Shown: positions 51,701 through 60,100 of the stretch, in pieces
Position numbering within the stretch: position 1 is the first letter of the stretch
Layout: each line of letters starts with the position of its first letter
NCBI GenBank assembly: GCA_964035545.1
Contig: OZ037772.1
Coordinates: 5,295,733 to 5,359,732 of the forward strand
Direction of reading: 5' to 3'
Source of the DNA: Bugula neritina
Lineage: Eukaryota > Bryozoa > Gymnolaemata > Cheilostomatida > Bugulidae
Length of the DNA stretch: 64,000 nt
Notes under the pieces: model-generated
Database searches by the model: none
Told to the model about the DNA's origin: nothing
What the model saw: the letters and a program-made list of their open reading frames with translations, nothing else
Position numbers and translations under genes: made by a program

Positions 51701-54700
51701 CTTAAGTTGCGTTTATACCTCTGCTGAAAAAAGTTCAGAGTTTCAGTTAATAACAATCGTCTGAGTCTTTATAGTCAAACTAAAACTTGTTGAAATCATA
51801 TTGATGCGAAAGCTTACTTTCTAAAAGTGAAATCTGACTCGCCTAATCGCTAGTTGATGCCCTTTGTAAACATCATGAATTAGTAAAGTTGACAGCATAA
51901 AAGCGAAAATTGAGAAGGCGTAGGTGATATTATTATTAAAATATAAGTACGTCATCTAATTAAATAACGACATTTACAAGGAGTAATTACTCCTATTCTA
52001 AAATTGGCTGATTAATTATCACAACACGAAAATTTTTACCAGTGGCTTTTACAATGCAATGCATCCCAGAGAAATTTCAACTCGGCCAAATTGAATTTCT
52101 GACTGAAAATCGTGAAGGTATAAACGCAACTTTACAGTAGTTACAGACTAGTTCTGTGAATACTATAAAGGGATAATGGCAGCATATTTATCATTCAACT
52201 TTCTTCTAAACATCAATAACCTTGAGTTAGTTAATCACAAGTTAGTAAACAGCTAGAAAACGACAAACAAAACAACATATGTGTAGGTGTTTGGTAATCA
52301 TATAGCACACCAATGTGTGAGCATCTTTATCAGCTTAGATAAGAAGAGAAGAGAAAACATTGCCTCTTCACTCAACCAAATAGCAATTCTATAAAGTGTG
52401 ATGAATAATTTCATAGAATGAGTAAATAGAGACGGAATCAGTATATATGTAAATATTTCTAAAGAACAAATCACACAACACGAAGTGCAGTGAAGGCAGT
52501 TGGCAAGCAAAGAGAAAGAGATAGTGAATATATACCCCCATAAAACTCATTAGAACAAGTAATCACAACGAATGTGCATACACACTTGGATATTAAATGC
52601 CAACACACTGTAAATCATAGAAATATTATAGTTTGACTCGATTAGTCTAAAGCTGAACGAAAGGATTCACTCTGCAACACACTACATCTACAACTTTCAC
52701 ACTTCTTACATGATTCTCCTCAACCACAGAAAACTGCAAAACATAAATAAATCACGGTACCACTCATCCACCCCCCAACTGAGCTGAGACAGAGTTGCCT
52801 GAGAACTCGGGTTACAATAAAGTTTATATATCTGTATACAGTATGACATTTTCCTGACCTTGCGAAGGATTTTCCTGGCGTAGTATTTCACCTTGTCTCT
52901 CTTCCTGAACCTCGGTCTGGATGTGTCTGGGCGCGCAATGACAGAAACTAAAAGAAAGGAGAAACAACTCTCAAGATAATTAACATATTGCCAGCAGAAC
53001 TTAACGTTTCAGTATCTAGTGAGCAGCCGTGGTCTAGGGGTTAGAGCGTTTGCTTAGTAAACTCGAAGTTGTGGGTTTGAGCCCCAGTAAAGGCCATTGG
53101 TGATGTTAGGAAGAGCATCCAGTCATAATTGCTCCTGTGCCTCATCTCAAAAACTCCATAACCCGCTTTAAAAAATCTTTCCATGGGGGGGATATCACAG
53201 GAATAGTGACTATAAACTTGTGTGAGTTACATTTCAGTATCAGCAGCATTAGACATTCTAATAAGGTTGGTGACTAGTAAAGTAGCACTAAGGCCACGTG
53301 AAATTTAATTCTCAAAGCACATAGTTTATAGCGTAATGGTATAATATATTTGCAGAGTTGGTGTAAGACTTTGCTGAAGAGGTAGTATTGAATATAAATG
53401 CATCTAGTGGAGTGATGAGTCATCAACTGTTAATATCAGTTTGAGAATGACATCACATTCTCTCCCGGCATGTCCATAGAACTGCCTGAAGGGGGAGAGA
53501 TGTGGCCAAAGTTTAAAATAAATAAGAATTTGTGGCTGTATTTAAAAGAATGATTCAATTTTTCTGAATAAAAAACTCACGCAAGTTTATAGTCACCATC
53601 TCTGTGACAAAACCCCTGATGGAAAGGTTTTTTTGTTAAATGGTGCTAAGGATTTATTCAGATGGGGCACAGGAGCAATTATGACTGGGTACTCTTCCTA
53701 ACATCTCCAAAGGGCTTTGTCGGGGTTCGAACCCATGGCTTCATGCGTACTAGGCAAACGCTCTAATCCCTAGGCCACAGTTGCTCCTTACTTATTTCTC
53801 TAAATATACTAATTTTATTAGTGATCATTTCTGTACAAGACACACAGTAAGTCACAGAGTGTTATATTGTAGGGCTGGTTAAATACTTGTGATAAACGTT
53901 TCAAACTTGCATTAGTTTAATTTTGAGCTATGCGTAAAATAACCTTCCCCTAGCTTACTAGTTTGTGTGGAGTTACTCATTAGCTAGTGTGATATAGTAT
54001 AATACAGTGTGGTATAGTGTAATACAGTGTGATATGGTATAATACAGTGTGATATAGTGTAATACAGTATAATATAGTATGATATAGTGTAGTATAGTAT
54101 ATTATAGTGTAGTATAGTATAATATAGTGTAGTATATGAAAACCAATGAAACATGTGACTCACCTTTCTTCTGTCGAAACAGAAAGTACATGATGACGTA
54201 GATTAGAGAGGAAATGAGCGTTACCATCAGAATATTTATCTGAAAATTCTAAAAATAACATAATTTATTACAAAAAGCTCGTAGAAGTCAATTTACACTA
54301 AAAAATTATACATTGGATAGTGTTCATTCAATATCAGTTGCTTCACTTCAATTTCAAATTATTATTGAAAAAGTATCCATAAAATACTGTATAAAAGGAG
54401 CAGTATTACGTGCACATGCAATCATAAAGGGACTGGCAATGCAGGTATAGGTTAAATATTGGAAATATGTTTCTAATATACAAGATGGGATATTACAATC
54501 TTAATGCTACATTAAAAGAGACATTTAATTTCATTCATTCATTTAATTTTAGTAACATATCAGTTATTTGTAGAAACTTACTTCAGAAGTATAAAACTGT
54601 TCAAGATAAAACATGGATCTATCTATAAGTTGTGACAATTTAATCTTCACAGCTGTGAGTAATATATACAGAATGCTCTCTTCCTGTTCTGTTTCCGCCA

Positions 54701-54701
54701 T
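33747..54701 (-). CDS. PNPLA6: Neuropathy target esterase (patatin-like phospholipase domain containing 6)
   Basis: Exons in coding order: 54701-54582, 54248-54164 (or from 54239), 52947-52859, 52733-52710, 51569-51370, 50023-49924, 49447-49297, 48727-48525, 47913-47857, 47140-47051, 46697-46515, 45868-45779, 44844-44694, 44116-43972, 43376-43261, 42865-42767, 42641-42500, 42072-41904, 41698-41559, 40731-40570, 40020-39800, 39244-39122, 38394-38278 or 37860-37744, 36058-35916, 35709-35551, 34595-34385, 33844-33747. With one alternative exon this is 3588 nt, about 1195 residues. NTE is an ER-membrane lysophospholipase. Seen: transmembrane helix at residues about 44-65, R-F-R-K-R-D-K-V, three cyclic-nucleotide-binding-like domains (about 170-330, 375-530, 490-640), and a patatin domain with the oxyanion loop G-G-G-G-A-R-G, G-T-S-I-G (Ser about 864) and D-G-G (Asp about 984). 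The acidic C-terminus is shorter than in human. Confidence 0.96.
34050..34375. repeat. Degenerate repeat rich in GTAAGT/CACTGTAAG
   Basis: Some 20 imperfect units of 12-18 bp containing TAAGTCACTGTAAGTGTAAG. It ends about 10-40 bases from the donor side of the PNPLA6 exon 34385-34595. On the plus strand it is full of GTAAGT words, but the gene runs on the minus strand, so these are not donors for PNPLA6. Confidence 0.6.
34795..34994. mobile_element. Tc1/mariner-pogo (Tigger)-like MITE, 200 bp
   Basis: Terminal inverted repeats begin CAGTGCTCCCTCC and match over 22 bp with one change. A TA dinucleotide flanks each end (34793-34794 and 34995-34996), the target duplication of Tc1/mariner-type transposons. 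There is no transposase. A decayed relative lies at about 40946-41141. Confidence 0.8.
35028..35538. repeat. 24-bp minisatellite, about 21 units, beside a PNPLA6 donor
   Basis: The unit is CACAGCATACACTACATGATGAGT with small changes. Because 24 is a multiple of 3, several frames stay open on both strands and give long repetitive translations, but nothing suggests coding use. The array ends about 12 bases from the donor of PNPLA6 exon 35551-35709. Confidence 0.95.
37166..37392. repeat. 22-bp minisatellite
   Basis: About ten units of TTCTATTCTATACACAGTTAGT, imperfect at the edges, in the PNPLA6 intron downstream of the alternative exon B. Confidence 0.85.
37744..37860 (-). CDS. PNPLA6: PNPLA6 alternative exon B, canonical catalytic-Asp exon
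   Basis: A 117-nt exon, phase 1 to phase 1, acceptor TGGTAG and donor GTAATG. It encodes [21 protein letters not shown] and then Y-V-N-N-L-P, the usual NTE sequence around the catalytic aspartate. It lies downstream in transcription of a homologous exon of the same length and phase at 38278-38394. Confidence 0.9.
37951..38125. repeat. Duplicated segment between the two alternative PNPLA6 exons
   Basis: GTCGTCAGAAAAA starts at 37951 and again at 38037, an 86-base spacing. The following bases also correspond (CTTT..CA.TTGACA.TTTT.CA.CAATTT). Both copies lie in the intron that separates alternative exons A and B. It could be part of the exon duplication history or a selector for exon choice; no evidence decides. 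Confidence 0.6.
38278..38394 (-). CDS. PNPLA6: PNPLA6 alternative exon A, divergent catalytic-Asp exon
   Basis: A 117-nt open segment, phase 1 to phase 1, acceptor ACTCAAG and donor GTTTGA. It encodes a second version of the catalytic-Asp segment: [22 protein letters not shown] and then F-V-D-N-L-P. It shares 25 of 39 residues with exon B. The catalytic Asp is kept, but the next-but-one Gly becomes Cys and the S-G-Y loop becomes P-M-L. There is no stop or frame break, which argues against a dead duplicate. Using both copies would keep the frame but double the catalytic segment, so either-or use is likely. Confidence 0.8.
38736..38901. repeat. 15-bp tandem repeat TACTACTACAGTGTA
   Basis: About eleven units of TACTACTACAGTGTA with small changes in a PNPLA6 intron. 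It produces Cys-rich or Thr-rich open frames on both strands that I do not treat as genes. Confidence 0.9.
40447..40552. mobile_element. MITE family A, partial copy 5
   Basis: This matches the right two-thirds of the copy at 44150: GCATCGAATGAAACCACAAC, then GGTGGAAACACAGTGA at the end. A possible left part lies at about 40183-40215 (TCTGTTTCCAAGCTTTG), which would mean an insertion of about 230 bp. Confidence 0.6.
40946..41141. mobile_element. Decayed second copy of the Tigger-like MITE
   Basis: It aligns along its length with 34795-34994 in the same orientation, for example ATCACGGTTCCAG near the left end, GGTATTCTACTATGT in the middle and GAGGGAGCACTG at the right. The left end is eroded and the TA flanks are lost. 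It lies in a PNPLA6 intron. Confidence 0.75.
42064..42247. repeat. 40-bp minisatellite overlapping a PNPLA6 splice acceptor
   Basis: About 4.6 units of AGTATATAGGTCACAGAATAACTAGTAGCTATTGGCCTGC in two parts. Read on the minus strand each unit contains TATATACTGCAG or TATATACTGTAG. The copy next to the exon supplies the real acceptor of PNPLA6 exon 41904-42072. Confidence 0.85.
44150..44292. mobile_element. MITE family A, copy 6
   Basis: Ends GATTCCCAAGCTTCGGATCA and, in reverse complement, TCACTGCGTTTCCATGGCTT. It lies in a PNPLA6 intron. Confidence 0.75.
44914..45272 (+). mobile_element. tRNA-derived SINE, interrupted
   Basis: The head GCAGCCGTGGGGCAGTGGGT and B box GGGTTCGAGTTC are at 44914-45000. 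The body GGAAGAGCATTCAGTCATAA follows. The tail CAGGGGTTATCAGACGATAG and TATAAACTTGCG is at about 45225-45270. The middle, from about 45062 to 45207, does not match other copies and is either an insertion or strong divergence. Confidence 0.7.
45950..46150 (+). mobile_element. tRNA-derived SINE
   Basis: Head GTAGCCGTGATGATGGGGTT, B box GTGGTTTCAACCCC, body GTTAGGAACAGCATTCAGTT, tail with CCATCAGGGGTTCCCCGACT. Diverged. Confidence 0.75.
46190..46497. repeat. Degenerate repeat TATAGTTGCTACCCCT
   Basis: About ten imperfect units of 28-33 bp that share TACTATAGTTGCTACCCCTC. It ends about 20 bases from the donor of PNPLA6 exon 46515-46697. Confidence 0.75.
47144..47275. repeat. 20-21-bp repeat beside a PNPLA6 acceptor
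   Basis: About six units of AGGCTACAATATTAGAAATA, increasingly diverged with distance. It begins about four bases from the acceptor of PNPLA6 exon 47051-47140. Confidence 0.8.
47961..48072. repeat. 13-bp minisatellite TGATGTAGTCATG
   Basis: About eight units of TGATGTAGTCATG with G/A changes. It lies about 45 bases upstream, in transcription, of the PNPLA6 exon 47857-47913. Confidence 0.9.
48246..48412. mobile_element. MITE family B, copy 3
   Basis: Left end TGCAGTAGTGGAGAAATTGA, inner GAGAACATAGCTTCTTCCGC, right end with CAATTTCTTCATGATACTGA. Same orientation as copy 2, in a PNPLA6 intron. Confidence 0.75.
49247..49300. repeat. 21-bp repeat overlapping a PNPLA6 donor
   Basis: Two and a half units of GTAGTCATAGCAACAGACACG. 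ACAGAC, the reverse complement of donor GTCTGT, occurs in each unit. The last one is the real donor of exon 49297-49447. Confidence 0.75.
49695..49856 (+). mobile_element. tRNA-derived SINE, diverged copy
   Basis: GGTGGTCTAGGAATTTGCAT at the head, then CCCCAGTAAAGGAAAAGCAT with part of the body deleted, then TTCAGGGGTTTCTCACAGGA and TAGTGACTAT. Confidence 0.7.
50097..50316 (+). mobile_element. tRNA-derived SINE, well preserved
   Basis: GGAGCAGCCGTGGTCTAGCG gives the A box, GGGTTAGAACCCC the B box, then GATGTTAGGAAGAGCACCCA and the tail ACTATAAACTTGCGTGAATT. Confidence 0.85.
50394..50516 (-). mobile_element. Related SINE with a different tRNA-like head
   Basis: On the minus strand it starts GGATTTTTGGTGTGAAGGTT, has B box AGGTTCGAATCCTGCC, and then joins the same body word (GGAAGAGC, CAGTCATAATT) as the main SINE family. 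It lies 80 bases from the copy at 50097. Confidence 0.65.
50889..51326. repeat. 17-bp minisatellite, about 26 units
   Basis: The unit is ACTATACGCTGTAGGTT, with an ACGCTG or ACACTG variant that switches in blocks. It ends about 43 bases from the donor of PNPLA6 exon 51370-51569. Confidence 0.95.
52710..52733 (-). CDS. PNPLA6: PNPLA6 24-nt microexon, candidate
   Basis: Between TTTTGCAG and GTAAGA lie 24 nt in phase 0 encoding F-S-V-V-E-E-N-H. The flanking exons end and start in phase 0, so it is an optional in-frame insert just after the R-K-I-L-R-K segment of the N-terminal cytosolic region. The short length makes chance occurrence possible. Confidence 0.5.
53017..53228 (+). mobile_element. 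tRNA-derived SINE with 13-bp target duplication
   Basis: GAGCAGCCGTGGTCTAGGGG and TTAGAGCG at the head, GGGTTTGAGCCCC as B box, tail ACTATAAACTTGTGTGAG. Flanks ACGTTTCAGTATC (53004) and ACATTTCAGTATC (53229) differ at one base. Confidence 0.9.
53576..53789 (-). mobile_element. tRNA-derived SINE
   Basis: Reverse-complement copy from AACTCACGCAAGTTTATAGT to GGCCACAGTTGCTCC, with B box GGGGTTCGAACCCA. No clear target duplication. Confidence 0.85.
53998..54137. repeat. Degenerate AT-rich repeat GTATAATACAGTGTGATA
   Basis: About ten units of 10-14 bp with core ATAGTRTAATACAGT. It ends about 25 bases from the donor of PNPLA6 exon 54164-54248. Confidence 0.8.
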
Positions 54702-57103
54702 CTTGTTTCGGCTTAATATTCACTATTTAAATCAATACATCCATATATATGTTAAATTGCTGAAAGTCAACTTACATAGACTTTATTATTAAATTATATA
54801 TAACTGTTCTCTTTAATTACACTGTACTTTTGGTTTAAATTAGGGAAGCAGATGTTTAAACAAGCTATTTTGTACACAAAAACAGGTTACGTTGAAAACC
54901 GGATCAAGTTTAAAATGTTTCTATCAAGTCCCAATTTGTAAGACTGCCCCAGAGACTTGGATACGAATCAATGAGCAGCACGTCAGTCATTTACAAACTG
55001 ATCAGCCAATGAAACAAAACTAAATTAGCAAAAAAATGGCTTTAGTTCATGTATTGATCAATAAGTGAAAAAGCCAACATCATTATATCCCTAGAAATGA
55101 AGAAAGCAGGAACATGCATGCAGGTCTTAATCTTAATATAACAGAAAACTTATTTAATACTAATACAACTTTAGGGGTGTTTAGTTCATTACACAGTATG
55201 TAGTTAATCTATACTATGTGTAGTTATAACTATATAGCAGTAATCAAATTGAATTACACCCACGCAGACTTTACTATCAAAATTATAGAAAACTGGTTTA
55301 ATAACAATAGTGACAGTATAAACTTTAAAACTTTCAAGTTTATTACATGGTAATTGCTAATAATAGTAGACCATTCGTAATTAGTAGCTGTAAGTTAAAG
55401 CAATGCTCAAACAGCAATTATTAAAAATTATTAGTAAAACCAAAAACAAATTAAAAAGTTGAACTTTAAAAATTGACTTTTCATTCATATTTCAGCTTTG
55501 AAACTACAAACTAAAATGTATAACCATTTCAAAGTGAATACTTAACTTAAGCCAGAAAAGAGACTGAAAACAATAGTTAAGGCAATAACTTTAACTTATA
55601 ATTTGTTATTTAACTTTGAGTTGCAATCACTGTGTGTTTAAAAGTAGAAAGAAATACACTGTAGCATACAAATATAAGAGTTGGTGTCAATATAAATATG
55701 AGCATAATAATCATACTATGACTATCAGCATGAAAGTGAGAGAACTGTTACCATTGTGATAATCAGTATCACTATAAGATAATAGCTATTAAAATAATAA
55801 TACTTTCAATGAATATTTTACATATTGCATTTGATGAGTAAATTATACTAACGCTAAAATTTATATTGAACCTAATGGTAATGATCATTATCTTATTTAT
55901 ATTGTGTCTGAGCATATCAGTGTGATTATCGCTATTATAGTGACTGTGAGTATGTTAGTGTGTGAGATTTAGGTTGAGAATTGAAAATTTTATACAATCA
56001 CCATTATCATTGCTATGAAACTTATACTTAGTAACACTAACAGTGAATCATAGTATTACAGTAATAGTATTAGTTATGTATAATACAGTAACACTGTAAC
56101 TGCAAATGTAGGCATGATTAATTTAGTCTTAGTCAAACTATGTCCAATTGAGCTTCGAGTAGAGGAAAGTTGACATCAGATTTAATATCTGCAAAGATGA
56201 ACACTTATCACACCAGTTTCTTTTATTAAACAATACAATGCATGAGAATTATCACTTCTGAGTGACAAAAAATCAGTTATCTGCTGAGCCTGATATACTG
56301 CTATACTAATAGTAATACTCACTGCAACACATTAATGATTAAACAAGAACTTAGTAAAACTGAATCAGTGAATGCAAGTTATTCATTATGATTATATAAA
56401 TATTTATACCATAACAATTCTAACTTGATCTATTAAATTAAATTATTAAATTTATTATTCAAATTATACTAATACTCATACATTTACAGTTATAGTAATA
56501 GTTCTACTTATACTAAATTAGTTATCACTCATCACTGCATCAACCATCATGATCATTAATAATCATTATGATTATCAATATCATAGTCATACGATAGCTA
56601 ATGCTATGCTTACAGTTCTACTTGAAGTTATTATCATTATCAAAATCACTCACTAAAAACGAAAACTTAAACTGAAATTATAAATGCATAAACATTGCTA
56701 TTTGCAAATGCAACAACATGATGATAATGATTATCCCTCAGGTCGTAGTTCAAGTTGGTTACTGGTATCTGAGTTGTTACGCAGCTAATCCAAGCTGCAA
56801 AAGCAATTGGCTCGGTTCCGTTTTGTACAAAGTCTAAAATTCGTAGCCCAAGTTTCCATAAATGTTAGGTAGATTTTTTGAGAGGAGTCGTCTTTGGCTT
56901 TCAATAGGGAAAAGCTAGAAATGATCTCAGACTGTTCCTGTGGCATTCTGGATCTCTCTTTGGTTTTGTCGATGTAGTCCATATAATAAGGATTTTAGAT
57001 ATCATTGTTTCCGGGTTGTCTCTCTTTGAAGTAAATACAAGTTTGCTCCAGTTTCTCTTACAATTTCGACTGTTTTAGCAGGCGTTACCTTCCGATCACA
57101 AAT
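54702..57103. other. Divergent spacer between PNPLA6 and the DDAH homologue
   Basis: AT-rich. From about 55640 to 56720 it contains many ATTATNAT, TAGTAAT and ACTATA words like those of the 21.3-22.9 kb tract. Promoters of both genes should lie here, but I see no clear core element. Confidence 0.4.
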
Positions 57104-60100
57104 ATGTCTCATGTAGACGTTCATAAATTTCATTACGCAGTTGTATCGAAGATACCAGAGTCGTTTGCTCGAAATGCACACATCGTGAACAAAAATATTC
57201 CCATAGATCTGAATTTAGCAACAAGGCAACACGATGAGTACGTGGATGTGCTACGTCGCCTTGGAATTGATATTCTTGAACTACCTCCAGATGAGCGACA
57301 CCCTGAGTGTGTGTTTGTTGCTGACGTTGCAGTAGTGATAAATGGGACTGCACTAATTTGCAAGCCATCTGATAGAAGAATTGGCGAGGTAACAGTGACC
57401 CAGAATGCCATTTGGTTTCGCCTTCGGCAACTAATACTTTATTTTCATTTTTATGAACAGTAACAGTTAGTGTAACAGTAAAACTCACTAAACCTATAGT
57501 GATGTTGATAATCATAATGGATACATTTATTCATTGTAATAATGAGATTTGATACTTCTAGTATTTGTGATTGTACTTCGCTGACAGTGACTGAATGTTC
57601 AGTTTGCTATTTAAAATCAAAATGTATTGTGGTCACACTGACACATCTAATTATATATTGTGATAATTGTTATTAATATCATTTATTATTATATAATGAT
57701 AGATTATAATTATATCAATTGTGATTATAATATTAGGAATAATATATTAATAGGTACTCTAATAGTAATTGTTTGATCCATAGGTTAAAGTTAAATATTT
57801 GCATAGAATTAGTTAATTACACCTTGGCTTAAAATTAGTGATGCTGATACTAGTAGAGCTAGACTAGAGTAAGAGTGATAGTATGAATATTACTATTAGT
57901 ATTACTCTATTAGTCATCATGATAGTCATAGGGATGCTGATAGTGATAGCCTACTGATGTTTATACCATTTCCTTGCCATCAATATTATCATTTATGATT
58001 ATGCTGTATAACTGTAACTATAGAATTTGAATAACCAAGTATGTGATTTTAATAATACACTAAGTAGATAGTTTCCATTTTTTTAATTTTCGTCATTGTG
58101 ATTGCCTTCATTTCTAGTGCATTATAAATAATATGATTGTTCATTTATTATTGAGTTGAAAAACACAATTGTTGCTTTATTTTTCATCATTTATTTATAT
58201 TTGTATATATGTTGTAAAAGTGAAAACTTATTTTAATTTCAATTTGAAATATACTATAGAGGAATGGCTATGATTATATCATAAACAAATGGCCTTATAA
58301 AAATATACTTTATATTTTGTTTTATGTATAATTTTTGAGGTTTTATTTTAGCAAAGTAGTGTCCTTACCTAAACCACCGTAGTTTTATTATGCATATTTT
58401 CTCGATTTAATATAAATAATGATAGTTAATATTAGTTTGGATAAGGGTTATCTAATTCCTCTGGTTTTAAAGCTAATAACTTACTTTCCGTCATTATTCA
58501 TTGCATTCAGTTTTATTCAAATGTGATTAACTAATTGAGCTGCAAATTAAATGGTTAAATGTATAGCTCAGTGGTTTGTTTTAGACATCAATAGTGAGGA
58601 ATTCCCTGAGGAACGACCTCGGGTTGAGAATAGTTGAAGTTGACAATGACCAAGCTAAACTTGAAGGGACTGATGTTCTATTCACTGGTATGGCTGTGAT
58701 TGTTTTTAAATTATTAGCCTAGCAGTTGAAGATTTAATAACACTGCTGGTTATAAACATTAATCATTGATCTCTTCAAAACTTTATTCCTTTCTACTTAG
58801 GAAGTTCTCTTCATTTTATGATCTGTAAAACTTTCATGTCGTTTAACTTTTAATTCAATGGTTGCTAGACTTTTTCAACAAAACATAAGTTTCATGAGTA
58901 GGATTTTTCTTTTTTAGTTTTTTTCTTTTTTAGTTTTGATCAACATAACTTGGCATCTAGTATTTAATTTAATATCTGTTGGGATTTTGACAGGCAAAGA
59001 GATCATTGTTGGCCTCGGCAACTACACAAACAAGGAAGGTGCCCAGTGCGTTGCTAAGGCCTTCCCCGAGTACGCTGTCACCATCGTACGGCTGCCACAG
59101 GAAGTGAGACACCTGCAGCAGGTGATGTCGGTGGCCGGACCCGACGTTATCGTCGTGATCAGAGGAAAGATTGGCCAGGAGTGCCTGCAGGTGTGTTGGC
59201 AGGAAGTATATGCAAATTGTACTTAGAGTTGTCTACCCTTTTCACTTAGGAACCACCTATAGATTTCACCCCAATAGATTTCCATATGTACTTATCTTTC
59301 TGAAATGTGTGATACTAGTTTGAGTTGTGACACGCATTGACACACATTGACACTCATTGACACATGTGGCATGACATGTGACACCTTACTCTTGCTCCTT
59401 GTTGACTCACTCTCACGTAAGAACTAAATAAACAAGGAATAAAGATAAGTAACTAGCATCCATTTTTATGAAGGCAGAAGATGTAAGGCTGAGTGAAGTT
59501 TTTCTATTTCACATTAGATAAATCATTTTTGACCAGCTTAGTAACTCCAATTTTCTAAGAATGTGCTGCCAGCAGATTTGTGCGCTGACTCAACTGTCAT
59601 CCCCACCAACTCGTCATACCTGAATAACTTGTCTGCGACTCACTCAGTTGTTGGTACTAGTGGTTCAAAGGTCACCTTGAGCAATTGCTGGTTATATCTA
59701 GCCCGAGTTTAGTAAAGTTCCGGGTTGACTACTACTTGCCCATCTTCTGCTGTAGGAAATGGTTTCTAGGGCTACTTACGCCTACAAGGTGATGCGGGTG
59801 GACGAGCTAGACGCCGCTAATGTGCTCTATGTTAACGGACTCATTCTACATCTGGACCACAAGGCTATACCCGAGTCATTCCCTGTGAGTGTTTAACTGG
59901 TGAAACCTCTTCAAATTGTCGATCATAATACAACTCTTTCAACTGGCTTTCCTGCAAACTTGTTAAGAGTTGTCTTCCTTCTGTACAGTTGATGGTAGAA
60001 ATTACTTTGAATTACTCATATGTAGTAAAGCAGCTATAAATTAGGAAATGAGTGTATATAAACTTAGTTTATCTACTATTGCTTCAATTAGATGATACAG

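Noticed and set aside
57096-57515. Minus-strand open frame opposite the first DDAH-like exon
   Set aside because: It is antisense to a well-supported exon and has no recognisable domain.
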